Below are positions 43,701 to 52,086 of a stretch of 64,000 nucleotides of DNA, piece by piece. This DNA is from Podochytrium sp. JEL0797 (taxonomy: Eukaryota > Chytridiomycota > Chytridiomycetes > Chytridiales > Chytriomycetaceae). The stretch's first letter is position 1. Each line of letters starts with the position of its first letter. The DNA lies in the NCBI GenBank assembly GCA_027596195.1, contig JADGJG010000009.1:1-64000 (forward strand), read 5' to 3'. Made by a program: the position numbers and the translations under genes. The notes under the pieces were generated by a model. It was not told the origin of the DNA. It did no database searches and saw only the letters and a program-made list of their open reading frames with translations.

Positions 43701-45676
43701 GAGCAGTTGAAGATTGCGCATGAGAAGGAGATGGAGGCGTTGGCCAAGGCGGCGATGGCGGCGGCGGCTGCGGCGGCTCCCAAGTCCGTGGTGTCACCTC
43801 TTTCGCCGTCGAGTTTGGTGCGCAAGCAGTTGGCTATGATGGGGTTGAATGATTCCGTGACGGGGATTCACGCGCAGCATCAGCAGCAACAGCCCATGTA
43901 CGCACCTCAGCAGCCCATGCACCCACACCACCATCACCAGCAGTACCCTGTGCACCCGCCCAAACTGTCTGTTCCGCCTGGAATCATGCCCAACGGAATG
44001 ATGGTGTCCCCGAAACCCAACGGTGACTCCCCTGGGCTCCCGCAAATGTCCAACTTTGGATGGAACCCGAGCATGGGTGGATACAACCACAATGGGCAGT
44101 TGATGACGCAGCAGCCGATGCAGCAGCAACAGCAACCGCAGCCTGTGCGAGGGTCTCCGTTTGTTGGAAGCGGGGTTGCAGGGGGGGGTCCAACTCCTCC
44201 GCTCTCTGCCATTTCTCCCGAGTTGGATCTGGTCGCGCCTCTTGGCGTGCACTTGAACCGACAGGGGTCGTCGACCGCGATGAAGGGAATGAGTGGACGA
44301 CAAGCACCGATTGGGCGGCCTTCTTCGTTGTCGATTTCTTCATTGGATGGGTTGGGAGGCAGCGGTGGTGGTGGTGTCAGTGCGGGGTCGACGGCGAGTC
44401 CCATCTTGACGACTCCGCTCGGGGATCACTTTTCAGGGAGTTCGGGGGCGAATGTGGTGGTTGGGTTGAACCAGTTTGGTCAGTTTTCGGCCGTGAATAC
44501 GGGGGGGTTGACCAACAGTCTGTTGAAGAAGGCGAGCAATGCTTCGAGTACGGCGTCTTCGTCGTTTGAGAATATTGCGGCGTTTGGGGACTCTTTTGGT
44601 AATGGTCGCAGTGGTGTGGAGGCTTCTGTGTCGTCGAGTTCTTCGGCGGGGTCGTCGTCGTTGTTGGGCAATGTCAAGTCTTCTGCGTTGAAGAACGAGT
44701 TTGGGATTGGACAGCAACAGCAGCAGCAACGTATGCAGCAGCAGCCTCCGCAGCAAATGCAACAGCAGGGGCAGCAACGGATGCAGCAACCGATTCCTCA
44801 GCAGATGCAGCAGCAGGGGTACGGTGGTATGAATTCGTTGGGTGGGCTTCTGTTGGATTTTGGGGGCGCGTATGGTGGGGAACAGCAGCAGCAGCGGATG
44901 ATGGTGTGTGCTATTTCGCGTTTGTGCGTGTGTGCTGATGCGTGTGTTTCTTAGCATCAACAGCATTTGCAACAGCAGCAACATCTCGAACAGCACCAGT
45001 TCTTGATGCGGCAGCAAGAGCAACATCGCCAAAACAATGCGATGCAGCAGCATCAACAGAACCAGCAGCAGCAGTTCACCAACATGCGCAACGGGTCTGA
45101 CTCGTTGAAGGGGTTGTCGTTTGATTGGGAACCTGGTTCGTCTGTTGTTGTTTTTCGCGTTTCTCCACTTACTCACGCGTGCCGTTTTTTTGTGTTGCAG
45201 AAGTGGACACGGTCAAGCTCCAATCACATTTCACAAACAACTCGTCGAACCCAACCTCCACCAACAACTCCCTCCACTCTTCCTTGTACGAAGACTTCAA
45301 CGGTTTCACGGACCGATCGCAGTTTGCGCCTCAACAGCAACAGCAGCAACAACCTTCCCACTCTCTCAACCCGCAACTCCAACGCACTCTGAACCACCTT
45401 TCTCCACCGATCCAACAGTCTTCCCCCGTTTCGTCTGTGATGGGGCTTTTTGACAATCCGAAGGGATTCCAACAACAGCAGCAGCAGCTGGCGCCGGTCG
45501 GTGCGCGCGGTGGCAACTTCATGTCGCAGCAGCAGCTCAATCAACAGCAGCAACAGCAGCAGCATGCGTTCCATCACCACCATCCGCAAGGGTTCGGGGT
45601 GATTGGGCAACCTCCTCCCGTTGTGCAGAGTTCTCAACTGTTTCCTCCGCAGGGACAAGCTTCCTGGTCGAGTTGA
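40790..45676 (+). CDS. NST1: NST1-like stress-response scaffold
   Basis: NST1 is a large fungal protein linked to salt tolerance and P-bodies. The N-terminus has His-rich (HHHHHHH) and Cys motifs ([15 protein letters not shown]), then after a ~500 bp intron [18 protein letters not shown]. The next hallmark exons read [11 protein letters not shown] and [20 protein letters not shown], a very acidic stretch, [20 protein letters not shown], and the long Glu/Lys/Arg coiled coil ([20 protein letters not shown]). The C-terminal third is Gln/Pro/Gly/Ser-rich with many CAG/CAA runs. The order of modules matches NST1 throughout. There are about ten or more exons, and some internal edges are uncertain. 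Confidence 0.88.
41122..41627 (+). other. Unusually long NST1 intron with open frames
   Basis: About 506 bp between GTGAGTATTTCG and TTTCCTACCAG, five to eight times longer than most introns here. It is open in several frames, including a minus-strand frame of 105 codons (41273-41590) that lacks an ATG at its front. A GTAGTAGTGCCATGCATCC-like motif is repeated near 41155-41190. It could be a normal long intron, hold an unnoticed exon, or contain an insertion relic. Confidence 0.45.
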
Positions 45677-45991
45677 GTATTCTTTTTTTTGTTTTTGGAT
45701 TTGACGCGTTTTTTCGTGGTGGCTGACGTATTTTTTTTTAGATTTTTAACTTTCTTGGGGTTTCTTATTTTTTGCTGTTTCTTCTTCCTATTTTTGTTTT
45801 CTTGTGTGTTTTTCCTCTTTTGTATTTTGTTTTAGTTATAAAGGTTCTTCTTTGTTTCTTAATGTGGCGAAAGAATGTAAAATGTGTAAATCCTATTTAT
45901 TCTTCCTTCTAACTTTCTAAAGAAGGAAATGAAACGAAACATGTGACAAAGTTCTTGTTTTGATTTTGTGGAGCGATTTGTCAGATTTTTC
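45677..45991. other. T-rich convergent 3' region
   Basis: About 315 bp between the convergent NST1 and cell-surface protein genes. It is T-rich on the plus strand, with no ORF. Confidence 0.6.
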
Positions 45992-46333
45992 TCAAAACAG
46001 AAACGCGATCGCCACCACCATTGCAGCCGAGACACCCTTTGCAACAGACCCAGACGTCACGTACAAGTTGCCCGTCGTCGTCGGGGGCACGTAAGCAGCA
46101 CTTGTAGAAGTAGCCGGGACCGTTGGAGCGCTCGTGGTGGGGGGGACGTATCCGGGTGGCATGGAGGAGGCGGGGGGCACGACAGAAGAGCCAGCGGGGA
46201 CACTTGCGGAGGCCGCAGGGACGGCGGGGCTGGTGGCGCTTCCGGCGGGGACGACGACGGATGTAGCGGTGTTTTGGGCCTGGGCGGTGAAGGCGAGGGC
46301 GGCGAGGACGAGGGTTTGCTTGGAGAAGAGCAT
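45992..46333 (-). CDS. Small Ser/Thr/Pro-rich GPI-anchored cell-surface protein
   Basis: A 113-residue intronless protein. A signal peptide (MLFSKQTLVLAALAFTAQAQ) precedes a mature part made almost only of Ala, Ser, Thr, Pro and Val, a good substrate for O-mannosylation (VPAGSATSPAVPAASASVPA). A C-terminal hydrophobic tail (VSAAMVVAIAFLF) follows a small-residue site (TSGS), typical of GPI attachment. It is likely a wall or surface protein of unknown role. Its upstream region (beyond 46333) carries the repeat and ACGCGT cluster. Confidence 0.75.
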   Translation of the reverse strand: MLFSKQTLVLAALAFTAQAQNTATSVVVPAGSATSPAVPAASASVPAGSSVVPPASSMPPGYVPPTTSAPTVPATSTSAAYVPPTTTGNLYVTSGSVAKGVSAAMVVAIAFLF

Positions 46334-47122
46334 TTTTTGGATAGATTCTGGTTGGCGGTGGTGGTGGTGGATAATGGTTTGTTAGTTGATCGACATTTTT
46401 GGCCAGTCTTGGCACGAAGGGGGGGTGGGGGATAGATATGTATCGCTGCGATCGCGATAGTTTGTGATGGACGCGTGTAGGTGATGGGATCACACGCAGG
46501 TGTATGTCGTGCTGAAGCACGAGTGTTGGAGGTGGTGGTGTCTGACCGATCTTCACGCGTCTGATGGGATGTAGATCTGTATCGCTGCGATCCGATTGGA
46601 CGCGTCGGTCGACGCGATCGCGGGTCGAGGGGTCATCGAGTTGAAGCACGCGTGGTGGTATTTGGAAGGTGTGAATCGGGTAGTAAGGTACTGACTAACC
46701 TGAGGTGTTTTGGAGGTGTTTTTTTTGTGGTTGTGCCAAAAAACAAAAAATTGTCACAAAGGAGAAAAAAAACGTGAAAACAGATTTGGAACTCCGCTGC
46801 TGCCCAGACGTGGGACAATGACAATATGTGTTTTGTTGTTCAGTTGTTGCTAATCAACGAGAAGAAGTTCATATATTCATAAACGCGTTTTGACGACTGA
46901 AAATATCTCTCTGGGTTGCGCAGGAAGCGAATCGTTGACGCGTCGAGCCAGGTGTGAAATGCGAGCATCCGTTTGCTTTTCGCATAGAGGCGAGGCAACA
47001 CGAAATGATAAGAGGACAAAAAATGAAATATGTAATAATATGTAATTTTTCCTTTCTCCTTTTCTCCCATTCCCTGCATCACTACAGCACAGAACCACTT
47101 CTCCTTTTCTCCGATACTCGAT
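46334..47122. other. Long intergenic region with upstream repeats
   Basis: About 790 bp between the two small secreted-protein genes, both read leftward. 46428-46660 holds a degenerate direct repeat with four ACGCGT boxes. A minus-strand frame at 46840-47139 is open for about 99 codons but has no family look and no clear ATG; I leave it uncalled. Confidence 0.55.
46428..46660. promoter_or_regulatory. Degenerate tandem repeat with four ACGCGT boxes
   Basis: Two units of about 115 bp each share GTATCGCTGCGATC near the start and TGAAGCACG followed by GTGGTGGT near the end. ACGCGT (the MCB site of MBF-type APSES factors) occurs at 46471-46476, 46555-46560, 46600-46605 and 46648-46653. The block lies about 95-330 bp upstream of the surface-protein start at 46333. 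ACGCG is common in this genome, so function is only suggested. Confidence 0.5.
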
Positions 47123-47516
47123 TCACTGCAGCACAGCACAAATAACGGGAAACGCGGAAATCTGTAATCAAAATGAAATCAAAAAAAAACGTAAAAACAG
47201 TAAAGGAAACGTCTTACCACGGCTTGAGAGACCTTGGCTTCCCCAGAAGAGCACTGGGAAGCTATACATGCATTTGCTGTCCCGAGAAGTGACTGTGCGT
47301 TCGAGCAGGCCGAGTGAAGATCCGATGTCGTTGGAAGGGTCGTAACACCAGTCGCGCTAGAAAGACAGCTTTGCGTACATTCCGGCAAGGTTCCGAGTGC
47401 ATTTAGGACGGTTTGAAGCGCGTTGGCGGCGTTGATGGCTTGAGGAGCTTGAACGGGGCTTGACCATGAAACTTGGGCAGCACAAACGAGAAAGGGGAGC
47501 ACGATAAAAGACTTCA
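47123..47516 (-). CDS. Small secreted Cys-rich protein, CFEM-like
   Basis: A signal peptide (MKSFIVLPFLVCAAQVSWSS) precedes a mature region with LPECTQSCLSSA, DLHSACSNAQSLL and ACIASQCSSGEAK, resembling the opening of fungal CFEM domains (x-C-x3-C ... D..C ... C..xC). After an intron (about 47157-47216, GTAAGACG...TTACAG) the model ends ISAFPVICAVLQ at 47123, giving six mature Cys where CFEM normally has eight. Without splicing the frame ends just past the donor (stop 47179). CFEM proteins act in heme uptake or at the cell surface; this one is only CFEM-like. Confidence 0.5.
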
Positions 47517-47745
47517 TAATTGAATGGATTTGAAGTGTTTCTGTTTGAAGTTCGTCGCGTTTTTGTGGCTCGGGCGGGACTTGAATGTCGAAAACTGACC
47601 CGCAGCCGTCCCACAATCCCGCTTCAATTTCCCGCCACCGCGCATGGATGAGTCAGGAAGGAAGAGGAATTGCTTTTGTTTTAAATAGAAATTCATGGTG
47701 AAGAAAGGAGTCACCTCTGTTCCAAAAATAACCTTCCCAAAAAGT

Positions 47746-47750
47746 ATAAG
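47746..47750 (+). promoter_or_regulatory. TATA-like box of repeat-exon gene 1
   Basis: AAAGTATAAGAA, with TATAA at 47746-47750, lies about 56 bp before the ATG, similar to the spacing in the paralogue at 52087. Confidence 0.5.
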
Positions 47751-47805
47751 AAGCGAGACCCACCGCCCTCCACAAGTTACAAAACTCACACAACCAACAA
47801 CCAAA

Positions 47806-49642
47806 ATGGGAAAACCAAAGTCCAACAATTCCACCGTCAGTGCCGTTCAGCAGAACATGCAGAACATGCCGGCTGCAAATGCCAAGATGGCCATGAACAA
47901 AGTGAGTGCTGACACTTCATTTCTGTTTATAGTACAATGTTTCAACTTCATTCACCTCATGTTTAGCCAATGGCTCCTGCTGCCAAGCCGCAATCACGTC
48001 CTCAAACCCCTGCGCCAGCCGCTCCACTTCAACAGAAGGCTGCTCAAGCAAAGCCCCAAACTCCAACGCAACAGAAATCTGTCCAAGCGAAGCCCCAAAC
48101 TCCTGTGCAGCAAAATTCTGCTGCCATGAAGCCTGTGACGCCGATGCAAAATTTTAAGCGCATGAACCCGCAAGCAAAAGCTCAACTTGTGAGTCTTTTT
48201 ATTCTCCTTCGCGCTGCCGCCATGTGAAAAGCTTACGTTTTGGTTCAACAGGTTCAAGCAAACGCTACACTTCAACAGTTGGCTGCCCAAATGAAGTCCC
48301 AAATCCCAATGCAACAGAAACCGGTCCAAGCAAAGGCCCAAACTCCTACGCAGCAGAAGTCTGCTCCAACGAAGCCAGAGACGCCGATGCAAAACTTTAA
48401 GCGCATGAACCCACAAGCACGTGCTCTACTTGTGAGTTTTTTTCTGCTTCGCGCTACGACCACGTGCAAAAGCTTACGTTTTGTTTCAACAGGTTCAGGC
48501 AAACACTCCACCTGCCGCACTTCAACAGATGGCTGTCCAAATGAAGCCCCCAACCCCAATGCAACAGAAATCTGTTCAAGCGAAGCCCCAAACTCCTACG
48601 CAGCAGAAGTCGGCTCCAATGAACCCAGAGACGCCGATGCAAATTTTTAAGCGCATGAACCCGCAAGCAAAAGCTCACCTTGTGAGTCTTTTTATTCTGC
48701 TTCGCGCTGCCGCCATGTGCAAAGCTTACGTTTTGATTCAACAGGTTCAGGCAAACAAGGTATGTGAATCCACAATCATCTTCTCTTAACACCAAACAAC
48801 AGGCTTCTGCTCCTCAACAGGAGGCTGTTCCAATTAAGGGGAGACACATGCAACGCGCCACTTCTGCCAAGAAGTATGACTTGGTGAGTGCAACGACACC
48901 ATCTTCCCGTGCCCCAAATCTGACCACACATTCCTGGCAGGGACCTGGATACGAAATTCACATGATGCCAACCATGTTCCAAGAACCAGCCTCTTGGACC
49001 AATGGTCAGGTTCCATCTCAAGCGCCTCGCCGTCTGAACAAGCAACCGTCGTTCCAGCAAGCGACTCCCAAGCAGATGAGCAAGCAAAACTCATTCCAAG
49101 CGGTCGCGGCAGTACCTCCCAGACAAATGAGCAAGCAGACCTCGACTGTTTCGCAAAAGCAGCTCAGCAAGCAAAACTCGTTCAACAATGCCTCCACTGC
49201 TGGGGCCGCTGAGGTCTTCAACTTGCAATTCCTCTTCCCAGAGAACGCCAAGTTTGCCACTTGTGCTCCAGTTCCACCCAAACGCATTGTGGGTCCTCAG
49301 AAAATGAACCCTATGCAGCCAATGCAGCAGATGGCAATGCCAGCCAAGCCAATTCAGCAGAGATCCATGACGCCGGTGCAACAAAAGGGTGCTTTGGCCA
49401 AGCCACAAACGCCAGTGCAACAAGCCAAGCCCCAGACTCCTTTGCAACAAAGAATGCAAGCAGCCAGACCCATGACTCCAATGAAGGCGGCAGAGTCTTC
49501 CCAAATTGAAGATTGTCTCCTGAGCATGTTTTCAGAGCCCAAAGGATGGGCGACCATGGCTCCAACTTCCCCAAAGCGCCTATCTACGAGCCCAATCAAG
49601 GGATCCGTCAAGCAGCAGCCATCATCCCCAAAGAAGAAGTGA
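47806..49642 (+). CDS. Unrecognised low-complexity protein with triplicated exon, paralogue 1
   Basis: I recognise no family. Exons: 47806-47901, 47967-48188, 48252-48431, 48493-48681, a 15-nt microexon 48745-48759 (VQANK), 48803-48883, 48941-49642; all junctions are phase 0. Exons 2-4 are copies of one ~60-residue unit rich in Gln, Lys, Pro and Ala (PMQQK, VQAKPQTPTQQKS, ending MQNFKRMNPQAKA). Later exons carry QRATSAKKYDL, then GPGYEIHMMPTMFQEPASWT, shared with the gene at 52087, and MSKQNSF-type, Lys/Gln-rich repeats with SPKR/SPIK basic motifs at the end. The introns between the repeated exons are copies too. The product is probably disordered, basic and multivalent. The location is unknown; no signal peptide or membrane span is seen. 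Confidence 0.8.
48189..48744 (+). repeat. Exon-plus-intron unit copied in tandem
   Basis: The introns at 48189-48251 (63 bp), 48432-48492 (61 bp) and 48682-48744 (63 bp) are near-identical: the first and third differ at only three of 63 positions by my reading. The exons between them (180 and 189 nt, and the end of exon 2) repeat as well. The unit is about 240-250 bp. Confidence 0.88.
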
Positions 49643-49775
49643 GCGCGTCGAAAGAAATGGAAATTTGGTGTTTTCTCCCTCCTTTTCAGTCGTGCTCGTT
49701 TATTTCGGAGGGGTTTGAATAAAGTTGTTTGATTTGTAGTTTATTGTGTACACATCAAAAAAAAAGTACATGAGT

Positions 49776-51138
49776 TTACTTGAACTCGAAGTTCTTCACT
49801 GCCGGGTAAGTCGGGCCGCTCTGCTGAATAACCTCAGAGGCAACGTACTGACCAGCTCTAACACACTCCTCCACATCCTTGCCCAACACGTATCCAGCCA
49901 AGTAACCACCAGCGAAAGCATCACCAGCACCGTTCGTGTCCACAATCTTGGAGATGGCAACTTCCACAACGGGGTACTTGGTCACAACTCCGTCAATGGC
50001 AACAATGGTCGCGTCGCTTCCTTGCGTGATGACGACAGTGCGCTTGCGGGAAGCGTTCTCCTTGGGGAGTTGGGACAAGTGGGCAGCAATTTCGCCAATG
50101 TCCTTGATCTCGAGGCCGTGGGATTCGGCGTATGCAGCCGCCTCGGACTCGTTACCAAACAGCAAGTCCCAGTAGGGTGCCAAGTCATCGACAGGGCCCT
50201 TGAAGAACTGGGGAATGAAGGGGGCCGACAAGTTCATGGCGAAAATTTTGTTGGTTTCGGCCGCGTGCTTGGCGAGGATGTTGGCAGACTCGGTGGACAC
50301 GGTCAAAAAGAATCCTCCGACGTAGATGTACTTGGCGTTCTCGACAGCGGCCCAGATTGGCTTGGACTGCAAGTGGGTGGCCTTGTACGTGTTGGCCGCC
50401 TGGAGATCGGTGACAAGGGATCTGTCCTGGCCAGTGATCAAAACACCACAGATACCGGTAGGGAGCGACTCGTCCACCATGTACTCGGTGCGAAGGCCAT
50501 CAGCAGCGGCAACTAAATTGTGAATTAGAGATGTTTCGACGAAGTTCCCTCTCGATCCCCTTACCCTCTCTCAAACGGTCCGCGTTCGCGTCTTTTCCAA
50601 CGGCACCAACGTAAACCGTCGACTTGGCCGGGAGCAGCCACTGGGCACCACGAAGAGTGTTCTGGGCAGCACCTCCGGCACCGTAGGTAACGTTGAACTT
50701 CTCAACAAGTTCAGCATAGAGGGGCTTGTGTTTGTCCTCGGCAAGAATGGCGTCGTTGGCCTTCAGCTCGTACTTGGCGAGGAGTTCGGCATTGACCTTG
50801 GCAGAGATGTCGAGCAACGGGTTCTCGATTCCAAACAGGGTGAATTCTGCAAGCAGAGATGGCAATTTAGAATCGGCGAAAAACAGGTTGTCTTCGCACG
50901 CATTTGCTGTCCATTCGAGCGCCCAAATATGCAATACTGGAAGCTTATGTTCGCCTTGCGAGCTTCCGGATCGTCATTGCCCACGGACCCGGAATGTCGC
51001 TCGGTTGGCTGACAGTTTACCTTGCACCAAACTCTCGGAGGAGCAAGCCTTCTTGATCGGAGTCTGAGTGACTTCCTGGGGTTCGCTGCTCTCCTCGGCG
51101 TTGCGCTTGCTGGACTGGGTGTTTTTACCTTGGGTCAT
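49776..51138 (-). CDS. ADO1: Adenosine kinase
   Basis: Adenosine kinase phosphorylates adenosine to AMP and clears the adenosine made by the methyl cycle. The PfkB-family fold is clear: EFTLFGIENPLLDIS, NVTYGAGGAAQNTLRGAQWL (substrate loop), VYVGAVGKDANADRL, YIYVGGFFLTVS, FAMNLSAPFI, and the catalytic DTNGAGDAFAGG near the end with its conserved Asp. Introns: about 50848-51020 (172 bp) and about 50514-50566. The first exon encodes an extra N-terminal segment of about 40 residues (SSKRNAEESSEPQEVTQTP then IKKACSSESL) with two basic clusters, not usual in fungal enzymes. ATG at 51138. Confidence 0.94.
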
Positions 51139-52086
51139 TGCGGAAGGGAGAGTGGTTTTCGACACAATTTTTGGGGTTCAGAAAAAACAAAAAATCGGCA
51201 GATGTGCAGAAAAGCTGATGCAAGAAAAAGGAGTCTCTGCCTGGAGCACACCCAAACTGGCATATCAGATACCAAATCCAGAAATCCACACACACGGATC
51301 ATTTTTGCATTCGTTGCAAATATTGGATCCAATATGTTCCAACCGCGTTTCCGTTCGCAAATAATGCAAGGCCACGCGTCATGGTGCAAAGGATGCGGTG
51401 ATGGGGCTCGTTTCAGGCAAGATGTTGATGTTCGCAGAGTGCTTTTGTGCGAGGAGTTGGGTTTAGAGAGATTGGGCGTGCATGGACACGAGAGCGGCTT
51501 TGGAAAATTTGAGCAGAGATGCGAGGCGAGAGGATGGCTGGAAGAATCAGCAGGCGTCAAGGTCGGCAGCCAAACAAGGCCCTGAATTTTGCTTCCCAAC
51601 AAGGTTAAATCCGGCTTCGTGTGCCAGCTAGAGGAAGAGAAGACCGAGGAGTCGATGGCGTTGTTTCTGGCCAGTTTTGATGCGCTGCAGCAGCTGTGGC
51701 CACACAGACAGTCAGACCGTGGATAGTGGAATGCAGGCGCGAAGAGGAGCAGCGGCGCGTGTTCGCGCGGAGGGCTCTGCGGTTTGCGCCACGTTCTGCG
51801 GGATGCGGAAGCAACCCCACGCCAAGGCGGCGATGAGTGCCGCAGCGGCAAACAAAGGCTGCCTGTCGGACTTCTTTTCTTTTCCTTTTTTTCATAACAA
51901 AGAAACTAAGAATAAGTTGTCCGAGAATCCGAAGTCCCCTATTTTTGGAACGACAATGATGACATCAAAATCACTTTCCGCGCCCCCGACTCTCCCGAAA
52001 CCTCCGTTCTAAAAATATCGCCAAGAAAACCGTATATAAAGCCAAGCCATGTTCCCAACCCCCCCTCATCGAAAACCCGTTTGAAA
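51139..52086. other. Divergent 950 bp intergenic region
   Basis: This lies between ADK (leftward) and repeat-exon gene 2 (rightward). A minus-strand frame (51135-51851) is open for about 238 codons but reads as low-complexity (Ser/Pro/Cys/Leu) with no domain and overlaps the ADK start, so I do not call it. Near the right end is a TATA box. No repeat copy of the neighbouring exons is seen. Confidence 0.55.
52033..52040 (+). promoter_or_regulatory. TATA box of repeat-exon gene 2
   Basis: TATATAAA at 52033-52040, about 47 bp before the ATG at 52087. Confidence 0.6.

Noticed and set aside
46840..47139. 99-codon minus frame between the small secreted-protein genes
   Set aside because: No recognisable features, no good ATG context and no splice link to the CFEM-like gene that keeps a sensible product.
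51135..51851. 238-codon minus-strand frame next to adenosine kinase
   Set aside because: It has biased, low-complexity composition, no domain, and overlaps the adenosine kinase start region; probably non-coding.
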